Shown piece after piece: positions 41,724 through 49,984 of a stretch of 64,000 bases of DNA. Positions within the stretch are counted from its first letter, which is position 1; each line of letters begins with the position of its first letter. The notes beneath the pieces were generated by a model. It was given only the letters and a program-made list of their open reading frames with translations, was not told the DNA's origin and made no database searches. The DNA is from Vulcanimicrobiota bacterium (GTDB lineage: Bacteria; Vulcanimicrobiota; Vulcanimicrobiia; Vulcanimicrobiales; Vulcanimicrobiaceae). The DNA lies in NCBI GenBank assembly GCA_019232905.1, contig JAFANA010000098.1:1-64000 (forward strand), read 5' to 3'. A program made the position numbers and the translations under genes.

Positions 41724-43091
41724 TTAGCAGCCGCTCGAACTAAAGAGCACGTGCGCTTCCGTTCCGCCGACCCGAAGCGGGTTCGTCACCGGGCGTCGTT
41801 CCATGTCGACGTACGCAGAGGCCGGCAAGGGCAGCGTCGCGTTGACGGTCGACGTTGAATCGTTCGCGACGACGTATCCGCCGCTGTACCGGCGGACATA
41901 TAACGAGCCGCTGCGGGCGTAACCTCCGCACGGAGTTCCGATGCGCGCGTTAACCGTAGCGTATTCCGGAAAGGACGATGGTACGCCATACGGGCCGCTC
42001 GTTACATAAAACGCAGCGTGGCCGAGATTACCGAGCAAGAACGAAGCCACCGCCCAGGAGAGTTGAGCTGATGTGATTCGGGCAGTCGCGCAACACCCCG
42101 AGTCGGACGGATAGAATTTGTCGATCACGAGAAACGTCCCATGCGCTTGCCAGAACGTCATGGACCGGAGCGTGCGTCCGAGCAATCCTCCTTGCACGTA
42201 CGTTCCATAGCCGCCGAAACCGGCTTCGTCGAGATTTGCATCAGCGTACTGTGCCAGCATTTGCTCGTTGGGATCGGCGGGATCATTCGTCGGGTGATTG
42301 ATAACCAGGCGAAGCGGATGCCGCAAGAATGCCGCACGGCCGACGAGCGTTTGTTTTGCCATCTTCACCCAGGTTGCAACATCGGATGCCCACTTGGGAT
42401 CGGCATTTGGAAAGCCCCCGCTGTTCCCACCCCACCGCCGGATAAATCCCGTGAAATGCGGACCGGTGTAAACGCCGCAACCGTACCATCCGGGCTTTTG
42501 ACCGCCGTCGAAATCGTAAAACAGCGTTTGGTCTGCCCCAACCGCCGAATCGCTGCGTTCGATCGCCGCCTGCGCGGCAACGTTCATTTGATATGCGACC
42601 ACAGCGGGATTGCTGATGTCGAGCGGAACCGCATCCGGCAAGCCGGGTTGATATGCAACCGTCGTCGTCGGCCGGTTCTGCGCATCGCAATCGTAGACAA
42701 TCCAATCCGGGTGGTTCGCTTGGAACCATGCGAGATGGCTTCCGCCAATCGTATTGGTGTCGATGTTCGGATTGTCGGCGCCCTGATAGGTATACAGAAT
42801 CGGGACCAGATGTGGATTTCCCGCGAGCCACGCGCCGGCGGTGGCACCGTGGCGGCCGGCGCCCGCACCCCACACCCAACTCACGCGACTCGCCGCCGCC
42901 GTTGCCTGCACGGCGTTCATTTCCGTGTCGAAGACTTGCAACTGTGTCAGCGCGCCCAAAGAAGAGACCGTCGCGGGTAGTGCCACTCGTGGTACCTGTG
43001 GCGACGACAGTCCCGCGTCGACGCCCGTGCACGCGCAAAGCGTCCCGCAGCCGAAGAGAGCAAGGGCATGCACAATAGCAGAGAGTCGCAT
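41724..43091 (-). CDS. GHL15-like putative glycoside hydrolase, lipoprotein-like
   Basis: 455 residues from the ATG at 43091 with GGAGG seven bases upstream; the ORF-track start is tRNA shadow. Signal sequence with LFGCGTLCAC. The domain shows a TIM-barrel-like order with PHLVPILYTYQG, DWIVYDCDAQNRP, VPLDISNPAVVAYQ and FYDFDGGQKPGWY, like the hypothetical glycosyl hydrolase GHL15 group (PF14885). Substrate unknown; catalytic residues not certain. Transcribed on the same strand as the neighbouring tRNAs. Confidence 0.75.
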   Translation of the reverse strand: MRLSAIVHALALFGCGTLCACTGVDAGLSSPQVPRVALPATVSSLGALTQLQVFDTEMNAVQATAAASRVSWVWGAGAGRHGATAGAWLAGNPHLVPILYTYQGADNPNIDTNTIGGSHLAWFQANHPDWIVYDCDAQNRPTTTVAYQPGLPDAVPLDISNPAVVAYQMNVAAQAAIERSDSAVGADQTLFYDFDGGQKPGWYGCGVYTGPHFTGFIRRWGGNSGGFPNADPKWASDVATWVKMAKQTLVGRAAFLRHPLRLVINHPTNDPADPNEQMLAQYADANLDEAGFGGYGTYVQGGLLGRTLRSMTFWQAHGTFLVIDKFYPSDSGCCATARITSAQLSWAVASFLLGNLGHAAFYVTSGPYGVPSSFPEYATVNARIGTPCGGYARSGSLYVRRYSGGYVVANDSTSTVNATLPLPASAYVDMERRPVTNPLRVGGTEAHVLFSSSGC

Positions 43092-43175
43092 CAAACGCCT
43101 CCAGGCAAAGTGCTTCCATGTTAACCGGACAAGGGGCGAACACAAACGAGCGAGCGGTTGAGAAACAACAAAAAG

Positions 43176-43201
43176 AACCTCGGCAATTACCGAGGTTTTT
43201 T
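43176..43201. terminator. Intrinsic terminator below tRNA-Arg(ACG)
   Basis: AACCTCGG/CCGAGGTT stem, 6-base loop, TTTTTT on the plus strand and TTCTTTTTG on the minus strand. On the minus strand it ends the tRNA-Ser/tRNA-Arg unit. Confidence 0.8.
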
Positions 43202-43206
43202 GCGAA

Positions 43207-43283
43207 TGGCGCGGTCGGAGGGACTCGAACCCCCAACCTACAAGTTCGTAGCCTGTTGCTCTATCCAATTGAGCTACGACCGC
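43207..43283 (-). tRNA. tRNA-Arg (anticodon ACG)
   Basis: Acceptor GCGGTCG/CGACCGC, loop CTACGAA (ACG), T-arm GGGGGTTCGAGTCCCTC, discriminator G, encoded CCA. It is the likely substrate of TadA, encoded 2 kb away on the same strand. Confidence 0.96.
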
Positions 43284-43369
43284 GTGTTGCTTCGTGGGCG
43301 ACCTCCGTAGATACGGGGTCGTTTTTTCTTTCCCTGCTTCGCCGATATATGCGAGGCAAGGCGGCGATT

Positions 43370-43459
43370 CGGAGAGAGAGGGATTCGAACCCTCGATACG
43401 ACTTTACATCGTATAACGGTTTAGCAAACCGCCGCCTTCAGCCGCTCGGCCATCTCTCC
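43370..43459 (-). tRNA. tRNA-Ser (anticodon GCT)
   Basis: Class II tRNA: acceptor GGAGAGA/TCTCTCC, loop TTGCTAA (GCT), variable arm, T-arm GAGGGTTCGAATCCCTC, discriminator G, no CCA encoded. Confidence 0.95.
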
Positions 43460-43698
43460 ACACTGAACTCGATCGCAATGCCGTCGATGCGGGTCAGCGG
43501 CGAACGGTTCGCTTCGCCCACGCGCCGCGCCTGCCCGCCGACGGGCGCAATGAGCTGCCAAGATCCTCGCCGCGGCCGTGCGCGTTGTGTTTTTCCCGGC
43601 GCTGCGAGATCGTCGTCGGCTGTTCTCGACGAGCGGTCGCGCGAGGTCACCGAATACGCGATGGTAAAATCAGCCGACGAGATGCTGTGCTTCGACAT
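43438..43698 (-). CDS. Possible small protein, overlapping tRNA-Ser 5' end
   Basis: An 86-residue frame with coding-like codon use (ATC, GCG, TCG, CTC, GTC) whose stop lies inside the 5' end of tRNA-Ser(GCT). The sequence GSWQLIAPVGGQARRVGE near the middle looks protein-like but matches no family I know. The alternative is non-coding spacer of 340 bases; kept at low confidence. Confidence 0.3.
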   Translation of the reverse strand: MSKHSISSADFTIAYSVTSRDRSSRTADDDLAAPGKTQRARPRRGSWQLIAPVGGQARRVGEANRSPLTRIDGIAIEFSVERWPSG

Positions 43699-43800
43699 GA
43701 ACCGTCAAACCACAACGCTGACGCCGGTAAGGTCGTCCGACGTTCTCGACGTCACGCTTCCGATTGTATGCGAGATACACGCGGCGTCGCGGAGGGAATC

Positions 43801-44370
43801 ATGATCCTGCGCCGCGCAGCACGCCGGCTAAAAGCGGGCGTCGACCGCATCCTGGGACGAAACACGCTCGCGGCGCGGTTACCGGGCATCGCGCTCGGAC
43901 GTGAAGTGATCGTTCTGGGCGAGAACAAGTTCACATACGGAAAGAATTGCTTCATCGACGTCCGAGCGTACCTGAACTGCGCGGGCGGCCTGTGGAACGA
44001 CTACCGCGGGCACATTGCGATGGGCGACAACTGCGAGATCGGACCGTACTCCGTACTGCACGGTGCCGGTGGAATAACGCTTGGTAACGGCGTGCATCTC
44101 GGCCCACACTGCGTATTATATGCTCATACGCTGCAGCGCGACCGTGAAAATCCCGAAGCGCCCCCCGTGATGAACTTTGCGCCGATCGTACTCGAAGATG
44201 GTGTGATGGTCGGATCGAACGTAGCGATCAGCTTCGGCGTTCGAATCGGCCGCAATTCGATTATTGCTCCGGGATCGAGCGTGGTGTCCGACATACCGCC
44301 GAATAGTTACGCTGCCGGATCGCCTGCGCGCGTCTTCATGGTAGCGGCGAAAAAGGAATCGGCCGGTTAA
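43801..44370 (+). CDS. Hexapeptide-repeat (left-handed beta-helix) acyltransferase
   Basis: 189 residues from the ATG at 43801 with GGAGGG upstream; the longer frame is noncoding. Repeats such as IGPYSVLHGAGGITLGNG, VHLGPHCVLYAH, VMVGSNVAISFGVRIGRN and SIIAPGSSVVSDIPPNSYA form the trimeric beta-helix. Close to WbbJ/LacA-type O-acetyl or CoA transferases that act on sugars. The end overlaps the convergent ACP stop by four bases, which makes an envelope-sugar link plausible. Confidence 0.88.
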   Translation: MILRRAARRLKAGVDRILGRNTLAARLPGIALGREVIVLGENKFTYGKNCFIDVRAYLNCAGGLWNDYRGHIAMGDNCEIGPYSVLHGAGGITLGNGVHLGPHCVLYAHTLQRDRENPEAPPVMNFAPIVLEDGVMVGSNVAISFGVRIGRNSIIAPGSSVVSDIPPNSYAAGSPARVFMVAAKKESAG

Positions 44371-44624
44371 CTTACACGGTTAGCGGCGTTTGCAAGAGTC
44401 CTTTCGAGCGCGTTTGCGATCTCGCCGATGTTCGTAAGCTTCTCTATCTCTTCGGGCGCCAGTTGCACGCCGAAGCGCTCCTCTAGCGCGAGAACCAAAA
44501 ACAATTGGCGCGTTGAATCCCACTCTCCCACAGTGTCGGGCGAAGAATCCTCCGTAATCCCGCCGTCCGGCAAGCCGAAGACCTGCGCGGCGACTTCACA
44601 AACAATATCTAGCGTCGAGTTCAC
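44367..44624 (-). CDS. Acyl carrier protein
   Basis: I start at GTG 44624 (85 aa), which overlaps the FkbH stop as GTGA; the ORF-track ATG at 44660 would overlap by 40 bases. The phosphopantetheine serine is in GEWDSTRQLFLVLALEERFG, the standard ACP helix II motif. The neighbour makes it the probable carrier for a glyceryl unit. No ketosynthase lies nearby. Confidence 0.88.
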   Translation of the reverse strand: MNSTLDIVCEVAAQVFGLPDGGITEDSSPDTVGEWDSTRQLFLVLALEERFGVQLAPEEIEKLTNIGEIANALERTLANAANRVS

Positions 44625-46492
44625 GCGGTAAAACTCCCGAGCGACGTTACAGTGACCCATTGAGGAATGTCAATCGTTCGATCGAGCGGGAATTCCCACG
44701 TTGAACTCGCCGTGTCTCGGGCGATGCACGTGAACCCGTGATCTTCGTAGAAGTTTTGCGCCGGTGCGTTCTTCGGCGTCTGGATAAACGTGCCGATCAG
44801 CCGCGACGCTCCGCGAGCTCGCGCCTCATCGGCTAGTTGGGCGACTAAAGCGGTCTCGATACCGCGGCCGATGACGCGACAGCTCAACAAAAACGTATCG
44901 ATTTCGCACGCGTCGCCATCGTCGCGCGTGATAGCAACGCCGACGATGCCGTTGTCCCCAAAGCGGTCCTTCACGCGAATGGTTCGTATGGTATAGGATA
45001 CGTCGTCCACGAATCGTGCGATGTGCTCTTGTGAGTAGCGGCGGGTCGTGAGGTTGAACTGATTGGTCTTTTGCGTAAGCTGTGCGGTTCGAGCCAGCGT
45101 CACGGGAGAAACCGAAGCGATCTCGGCTTCCTGCTTCAGAGATACCAGGAACGCTTCTTTTGATGTTACGGTGGAGAGCAGCTCATCTCGCAACTGCTGC
45201 TCGCGATAGTACTGCGTCCGTGCAGCGTCTTCGCTCGAGACCTCGAGACGCTCAAACGGCGGAAAATCGAGGATCGTTTGCGCGAAATGCACCGGCTCGC
45301 CGGGCAACTGAATGATGCGTATTTCGGGGAGCGCCGCCTGAACTTCGGCGCATTCAACGGGATTGTCGTCGATGAACGCAACGGCATCGAGCCCGACATT
45401 GAGTTGCGCCGCGAGCGCCCGCAGATTTTCGCTCTTGCTCTCCCAGTTGATCCGAATCGCGGCGAAGTGTTCCGGCCGCAACAGCATGTCCGGGTGACGC
45501 TGCAACACCTCCATGGCATCGGTTTCGTTGTTCTTGCTGCAAATCGCAAGAATTATTCCACGTTCGCGAAGCGCGAGCAGCGCGCGCTGCAACGAGCGGT
45601 ATGGCGTACCCGCAAGCTCGCTGCCCATGCGAATCCCGGCGAAGCCGTCCTCGCCCACGATACCGCCCCACAGGGTGTTGTCCAGGTCGACGGCGGCCAC
45701 TTTTGCAACGACGCCGCTAAGCGGATGAATGAAACGCAGCCAAGCATCGGCTAGATGGCGCAGATTTGCTGCGGTAGCGGGAACGCGATAGCGTTCCCAC
45801 TTGAGGGCATCCCACCAGGCACGCCGCCCGTGGCGTGCGACGAGGGCATCGTAGTCGAGGACGTACACGCCGCGATGGCTGCTCGCCGCGCTCGACATTC
45901 GTTCGTTCACCGAAGCGATCGCCTTGCGTTGACCGAACGTGGACGATTCGCGCACGCCGAGCGGCGTAGTGTCCGGTTGATCGAGCGAGTGAACGATCAG
46001 GCTCGCTTCGCTGTGCTTACGAAACGCGGTGATGAGCGAATGCAGGTGCGTGAACGCCGCATCGCCCTCGTCGCGCATCGCTTGCTCCGAAAGGTTCGCC
46101 GGTTCCCATAGCGCGGGTGCGATTGATGCGGTATTCGTCGCGAGGATGACGATCTGCGGATTGCCGCGGTAGAGCGCGCTCTGCGGGTCCAAGATCTCGG
46201 CGGCGTAGGCATTGAACTCGCCAAGCTGCACCATGAGGTCGATGCCGTTCGTGTAGGCGGCGGCACGCAATAGCGGCACGAGCGGTTCGACTGCAAAGGT
46301 GCGCGCAATAAAGACGCGCTGCGGTGTCAACGTCACTGCGTCGCGATGTCGCTCGAACTTCGAAATGACGTGCAGAGCTGTCGAAAGATCCGGCGTTTCC
46401 AGCCATGCGCGTCGAAGCGCCGCAAAAGCCTCCGCGGAGCGACGGGATTCAAAGAGTCGGTCAAGCTCTTCACGCGTCATAAGCCCGACCAT
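44621..46492 (-). CDS. FkbH-like HAD phosphatase / glyceryl transferase with C-terminal GNAT-like domain
   Basis: 623 residues. The HAD signature VDLDNTLWGGIVGEDG (about 271-286) marks the FkbH/IIIC family; the C-terminal third (LTQKTNQFNLTTRRYSQEH, DRFGDNGIVGVAI) is the attached GNAT-like fold. Known FkbH members dephosphorylate 1,3-bisphosphoglycerate and load a glyceryl group on the ACP. The N-terminal 250 residues have an SGNH-hydrolase-like pattern (GEFNAYAAEILD), as usual. It is coupled to the ACP gene and is not followed by polyketide genes. Confidence 0.93.
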   Translation of the reverse strand: MVGLMTREELDRLFESRRSAEAFAALRRAWLETPDLSTALHVISKFERHRDAVTLTPQRVFIARTFAVEPLVPLLRAAAYTNGIDLMVQLGEFNAYAAEILDPQSALYRGNPQIVILATNTASIAPALWEPANLSEQAMRDEGDAAFTHLHSLITAFRKHSEASLIVHSLDQPDTTPLGVRESSTFGQRKAIASVNERMSSAASSHRGVYVLDYDALVARHGRRAWWDALKWERYRVPATAANLRHLADAWLRFIHPLSGVVAKVAAVDLDNTLWGGIVGEDGFAGIRMGSELAGTPYRSLQRALLALRERGIILAICSKNNETDAMEVLQRHPDMLLRPEHFAAIRINWESKSENLRALAAQLNVGLDAVAFIDDNPVECAEVQAALPEIRIIQLPGEPVHFAQTILDFPPFERLEVSSEDAARTQYYREQQLRDELLSTVTSKEAFLVSLKQEAEIASVSPVTLARTAQLTQKTNQFNLTTRRYSQEHIARFVDDVSYTIRTIRVKDRFGDNGIVGVAITRDDGDACEIDTFLLSCRVIGRGIETALVAQLADEARARGASRLIGTFIQTPKNAPAQNFYEDHGFTCIARDTASSTWEFPLDRTIDIPQWVTVTSLGSFTA

Positions 46493-46565
46493 TTTACGGT
46501 CGTGTTCCAGACCAGTGAAGGTCCGTCCGTGACCCGGTCGTAGGGCCGATCAGTCCCGTCGCGCT

Positions 46566-47114
46566 CTACGACGACGGCGCCGTCGGTCCAGTCATGGGGG
46601 GTTCGTCGACGAAGACGGGTTGTTCCGCTGCGGTTTTCGCGGGGCGGCGGCTGCGTGCCAGCAGGCCATCGACGCCGAGTACGCGGCCCGTCGGCAATAC
46701 TAGATTGATCGCGCTCAATGCCAGTGCGGCCGCGTCGAGGCCCGACCACATGCTCAAATGTCCGAGTCCGCCTTTTGCGCTCAAATAATTCAACGCGAGC
46801 AGCACACCGATGAAGCCCCCGACTCGCGTGAAAAACCCGAGCAGCAGCAAACAGCCGGTGATGACCTCACCGAGGCGAACGAGTTCGGCAAAGAGCGATG
46901 CGTTGGGCAACACGACGCTAGTAAGGAACTGTTGGTACGGACCGCTCGTGTGCTGCACGGCGTTGTTGACGAACTGCATCATCATGCCGGTCGGCGGCAT
47001 GAAGTCTTGGCTCTGCGTGAATTTCGGGATGCCGTGCATCAACCAAAATGCACCCGCGTAAATGCGTAACAGCGCGAGCCAAAATCCGTAGGTGGACGAA
47101 GACGGCAATCTCAT
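46566..47114 (-). CDS. DoxX family membrane protein
   Basis: 182 residues from ATG 47114, overlapping the glycosyltransferase stop (ATGA). Four TM helices: LALLRIYAGAFWLMHGIPK, ELVRLGEVITGCLLLLGFF, GGFIGVLLALNYLS and LDAAALALSAINLVLP. DoxX proteins may work in thiosulfate oxidation or redox; the family is broad. The long ORF-track frame begins in antisense shadow. Confidence 0.9.
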   Translation of the reverse strand: MRLPSSSTYGFWLALLRIYAGAFWLMHGIPKFTQSQDFMPPTGMMMQFVNNAVQHTSGPYQQFLTSVVLPNASLFAELVRLGEVITGCLLLLGFFTRVGGFIGVLLALNYLSAKGGLGHLSMWSGLDAAALALSAINLVLPTGRVLGVDGLLARSRRPAKTAAEQPVFVDEPPMTGPTAPSS

Positions 47115-48247
47115 GCGACACCCTCCTTTGTTGCCGATGCGAGGCGCGCGATCAGCGTCGCTGCATCCCTCGCGGCATTCGGTTTTCCGTAGCGACGTGC
47201 TGCTTGAATCATTCGCTTGCGCCGGGTCGAATCCGTCATCACGTTCATCAGCAGCTGCGGCAGATCGTGCATCGTCCGCGCCCGCACGGCGGCGCCCCAT
47301 TCGGTCAGCACCTTGACGTTGCGTTCTTCCTGACCGGGCAACGGCTTGCAAAGCACGAGCGGGACTTCGGCGGCGAGCGCCTCGGCCGTGCTGAGCCCGC
47401 CGGGCTTCGTGACGAACGCGTCGGCCGCGTGCATGTAGTCGTAGACGTTCTCGACGAAACGCAATACACGCACCGGATACTCCATGCCCTCGGCGACGCT
47501 TAAAACGCGCGTCTCCACGCGTGAATTTCGTCCGGCAATGACGACGGCGGCGATCGGCGCCTCTACATCTTTCATCGCGCGCAACATGTTTTCGAGCGGC
47601 GCGAAGCCGAGGCCGCCCCCCATCATCAGGGCGATTTGACGGTCGGGCGGCAGCCCGAGCCGCTCGCGCAGCGATTCGATCGCTTCGTCGGTACGCGCAA
47701 ACCGCGGATCGACCGGTATACCGCTGGTCATGATACGCTCGGGGCGCACACCCCGCGCGATCATCGTATCGCGGATTGCATTGGTGCTTACGCAATACGC
47801 ATCGAGGTTATCGTGAATCCAAAACGTGTGCACGGCGAAATCGGTAACGATTCCGACCACGGGCGGCGCGTCGGTGAACATCCGCTTGTACTCGGCCATG
47901 GCGCCCGCCGGAAAGGCGTGCGTGCACACGACCACGTCGGGCTGCTCGCGTTCGAAGAGCTCGCGCAGATTGCCGGCCGTGAACTGATGCGCCCACGTCC
48001 GGAACAATCCCACTTCGGTCGCGCGCTCCGCGCGGTTGTAGATGTAGCCGTACATTTGCGGTATCGTCTTGACCATTTGCAGATAGCCTTCCGATACCAC
48101 GCGCGACACGACGAGCGCAGCGTACTTATACGAATCGACGACGCTCGTGCGTGCCGCGGGATCGATCTCATGCAACGCGGCGCAGACGGCTTTCGCAGCC
48201 GAAAGGTGACCTGCGCCGACGTTTGCGGAGAGAAAGAGGACGCGGAT
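47111..48247 (-). CDS. MGDG-synthase/UgtP-type glycosyltransferase (GT28), AUC start proposed
   Basis: 378 residues if the start is ATC at 48247. The frame opens IRVLFLSANVGAGH, which aligns as the usual MRVLxLSAxxGAGH N-terminus. The only ATG/GTG/TTG start of the ORF track is a TTG inside this conserved motif region (residue 25). The GGAGG sits nine bases upstream of ATC, and the ATC overlaps the DUF1292 stop (TAATC). The C-terminal domain has MMGGGLGFAPLENML and VTKPGGLSTAEALAAEVPLV. It should add glucose or galactose from a UDP-sugar to diacylglycerol. A single-base error is an alternative. Confidence 0.88.
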   Translation of the reverse strand: MRVLFLSANVGAGHLSAAKAVCAALHEIDPAARTSVVDSYKYAALVVSRVVSEGYLQMVKTIPQMYGYIYNRAERATEVGLFRTWAHQFTAGNLRELFEREQPDVVVCTHAFPAGAMAEYKRMFTDAPPVVGIVTDFAVHTFWIHDNLDAYCVSTNAIRDTMIARGVRPERIMTSGIPVDPRFARTDEAIESLRERLGLPPDRQIALMMGGGLGFAPLENMLRAMKDVEAPIAAVVIAGRNSRVETRVLSVAEGMEYPVRVLRFVENVYDYMHAADAFVTKPGGLSTAEALAAEVPLVLCKPLPGQEERNVKVLTEWGAAVRARTMHDLPQLLMNVMTDSTRRKRMIQAARRYGKPNAARDAATLIARLASATKEGVA

Positions 48248-48549
48248 TACGTCTCGCCTCCGCCTTCGTCTCCGGCTTCTTCGGCGAACACCAGAAATTC
48301 GTCCAGAATCTCTTGCGCGAGGTCGTCATCGTCGAGAAGGTTGCCCTCGAGATCGGTGACGATAAACTCGCTTTCGCCCTCTTCGTCTTTGGGCTCGTGC
48401 ATCAGTACGGCATACGATGATCCGTCATCGGGATCTTCGAGAATGCCCACGACTTCGAACGGCAGCTCGCCACCGTCCTTGGTTTCGATGTAGAGCACTT
48501 CGCTCAATTCGAGCGGGCCGCTCTTGGCTTCACCGTTGTTGGACGTCAT
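48247..48549 (-). CDS. DUF1292 (YrzB-like) protein
   Basis: 100 residues, very acidic, with the DUF1292 pattern GELPFEVVGILEDPDDG, then SSYAVLMHEPKDEEGESEF. The family is often next to mltG and ruvX, as here (order ruvX-mltG-DUF1292). Function unknown; possibly small regulator or adaptor. Confidence 0.88.
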   Translation of the reverse strand: MTSNNGEAKSGPLELSEVLYIETKDGGELPFEVVGILEDPDDGSSYAVLMHEPKDEEGESEFIVTDLEGNLLDDDDLAQEILDEFLVFAEEAGDEGGGET

Positions 48550-48566
48550 GACTAGCTCCTATATCG

Positions 48567-49565
48567 TTAGTGCAAGCACCGCGCCACATTGGCCTGATGC
48601 TCAGCAAGCGTCTTCGCAAATACATGGTGCCCGTTCCCGCAATAAACGTAATAAAGTGCATCGGTGGGGGCCGGGTGGAAGGCGGCTTCGAGGGACGCAT
48701 GTCCCGGATTGGCAATCGGTGTGGGCGGAAGCCCGGCGTGCAGATAGCTATTATAGGGCGACTGGATCTTCAGATCGCCGAATGAGAGCTCGGTCTTATG
48801 CTGCGGCAACGCGTATTCGATGGTAGCGTCGACCTGCAGCGGCATATTGAGCCGCAACCGGTTATAGATGACGCCGGCGATGATCGGCCGGTCGCTATCG
48901 ATCTTCGCCTCACGTTCGACGAGCGACGCGACAGTAACGCCTTGCGGCACGGTCACGTGCAACGCTCGCGCGCGCGTACTTGCGTCGGACGGCAATTGTT
49001 TGGAGAATTCATCGGTGAATTGCTTCTCGATCTGCGGTCCCGTCGCATCGAGCGGCACTAAGTAGGTACTGGGAAAGAGAAATCCCTCGAGGTTCTGCGT
49101 CTTCGTTCCATCCACATCGAACGGCGTGCTGAGAAAATACCGTCCGAAATTCGTTCCCGAACTCACCCCGGCGGACTGTAAGCGCTCCGCAATTTGCGAC
49201 GCAGTAAAGCCTTCGGGAATCGTCACCCACGTGGCGATTTGCGCGCCGCCGGTTACGAGCGCGTGCAAGACTTCGGCGGGCGTCTGGTGTGGCGCAAACT
49301 GGAATTCGCCGGCATGCACGTCCGCGTCGGCATGTTGCATGCGGGCAAGCAGACGAAATGAGGCGGTGTTCGAAATCACACCTGCGCCGGTCAGCTGGTC
49401 CGCGACATCACCAAGCGTCGAACCGCGCGGAACGATCACTTGCGTCGACCGTACGGGGTGCGAGCGGTCGCCGTAGAGGCTATAGAAAAACCACGCCGCA
49501 ATTGCGACAACGACCAGCGCGACGGCAACGGTGATGCCGCCGGCTACGCGAACGGTACGCGTCAT
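48567..49565 (-). CDS. mltG: Endolytic murein transglycosylase MltG
   Basis: 332 residues, one N-terminal TM helix. The catalytic Glu is in LVEREAKIDSDRP, followed by AGVIYNRLRLNMPLQVD and the C-terminal GLPPTPIANPGHASL, both YceG/MltG signatures. A LysM-like/YceG N-terminal segment (VTIPEGFTASQIAERL) is also seen. It cuts nascent glycan strands and acts as a terminase. Its ATG overlaps the ruvX stop by four bases. Confidence 0.97.
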   Translation of the reverse strand: MTRTVRVAGGITVAVALVVVAIAAWFFYSLYGDRSHPVRSTQVIVPRGSTLGDVADQLTGAGVISNTASFRLLARMQHADADVHAGEFQFAPHQTPAEVLHALVTGGAQIATWVTIPEGFTASQIAERLQSAGVSSGTNFGRYFLSTPFDVDGTKTQNLEGFLFPSTYLVPLDATGPQIEKQFTDEFSKQLPSDASTRARALHVTVPQGVTVASLVEREAKIDSDRPIIAGVIYNRLRLNMPLQVDATIEYALPQHKTELSFGDLKIQSPYNSYLHAGLPPTPIANPGHASLEAAFHPAPTDALYYVYCGNGHHVFAKTLAEHQANVARCLH

Positions 49566-49984
49566 CGCGCCTCGTTCCGCCTGCGCGCGAGAAACGTTTC
49601 CAGAATCAACGCGGCCGCCATCTTATCGACGACCTCTTTGCGCTTCTTGCGCGATACATCTGCGGCGATCAGCGTCTTGGTCGCCTGCGCCGTCGTCATG
49701 CGTTCGTCCACTCGGTGGATGGTACCCGAAAACACGCCGCGGAGTTGCTCGACGAACGTGTCCATTTTCTGCGCCGCGATTCCGCGTTCGCCGCCCAGCG
49801 AAACCGGATCGCCGACGACGAGCTCGCGCACCATGTATGACTCGAAGTACTCTTCGAGCTTCGCCAAATCGGCGCGCAGATTCGAACGTTCGACGGTGCC
49901 GACCGGCAGCGCAAAGGTTCCTGTCGGATCGGCGACCGCGACGCCGATCCGCTTGCTGCCCACATCGAGCGCCATGATGCTCAC
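49562..49984 (-). CDS. ruvX: Holliday-junction resolvase-like RuvX/YqgF
   Basis: 140 residues with the GTG at 49984 overlapping the recO stop (GTGA). From GTG the N-terminus (VSIMALDVGSKRIGVAVAD) aligns with the normal family start; an ATG at 49975 would shorten it by three residues. Catalytic DxGxKRIG, VDERMTTAQA and a basic tail are present. YqgF/RuvX is needed for 16S rRNA processing and is often essential. Confidence 0.93.
   Translation of the reverse strand: MSIMALDVGSKRIGVAVADPTGTFALPVGTVERSNLRADLAKLEEYFESYMVRELVVGDPVSLGGERGIAAQKMDTFVEQLRGVFSGTIHRVDERMTTAQATKTLIAADVSRKKRKEVVDKMAAALILETFLARRRNEAR

Noticed and set aside
43118-43804. 228-aa ORF over two tRNAs
   Set aside because: The GGTRTPNLQVRSLLLYP-type peptide is a known antisense tRNA artefact; the acyltransferase start at 43801 is in this frame only at its end.
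46566-47795. 409-aa frame with an N-terminal Arg-rich half before DoxX
   Set aside because: The first 227 residues are the shadow of the glycosyltransferase; DoxX starts at 47114.
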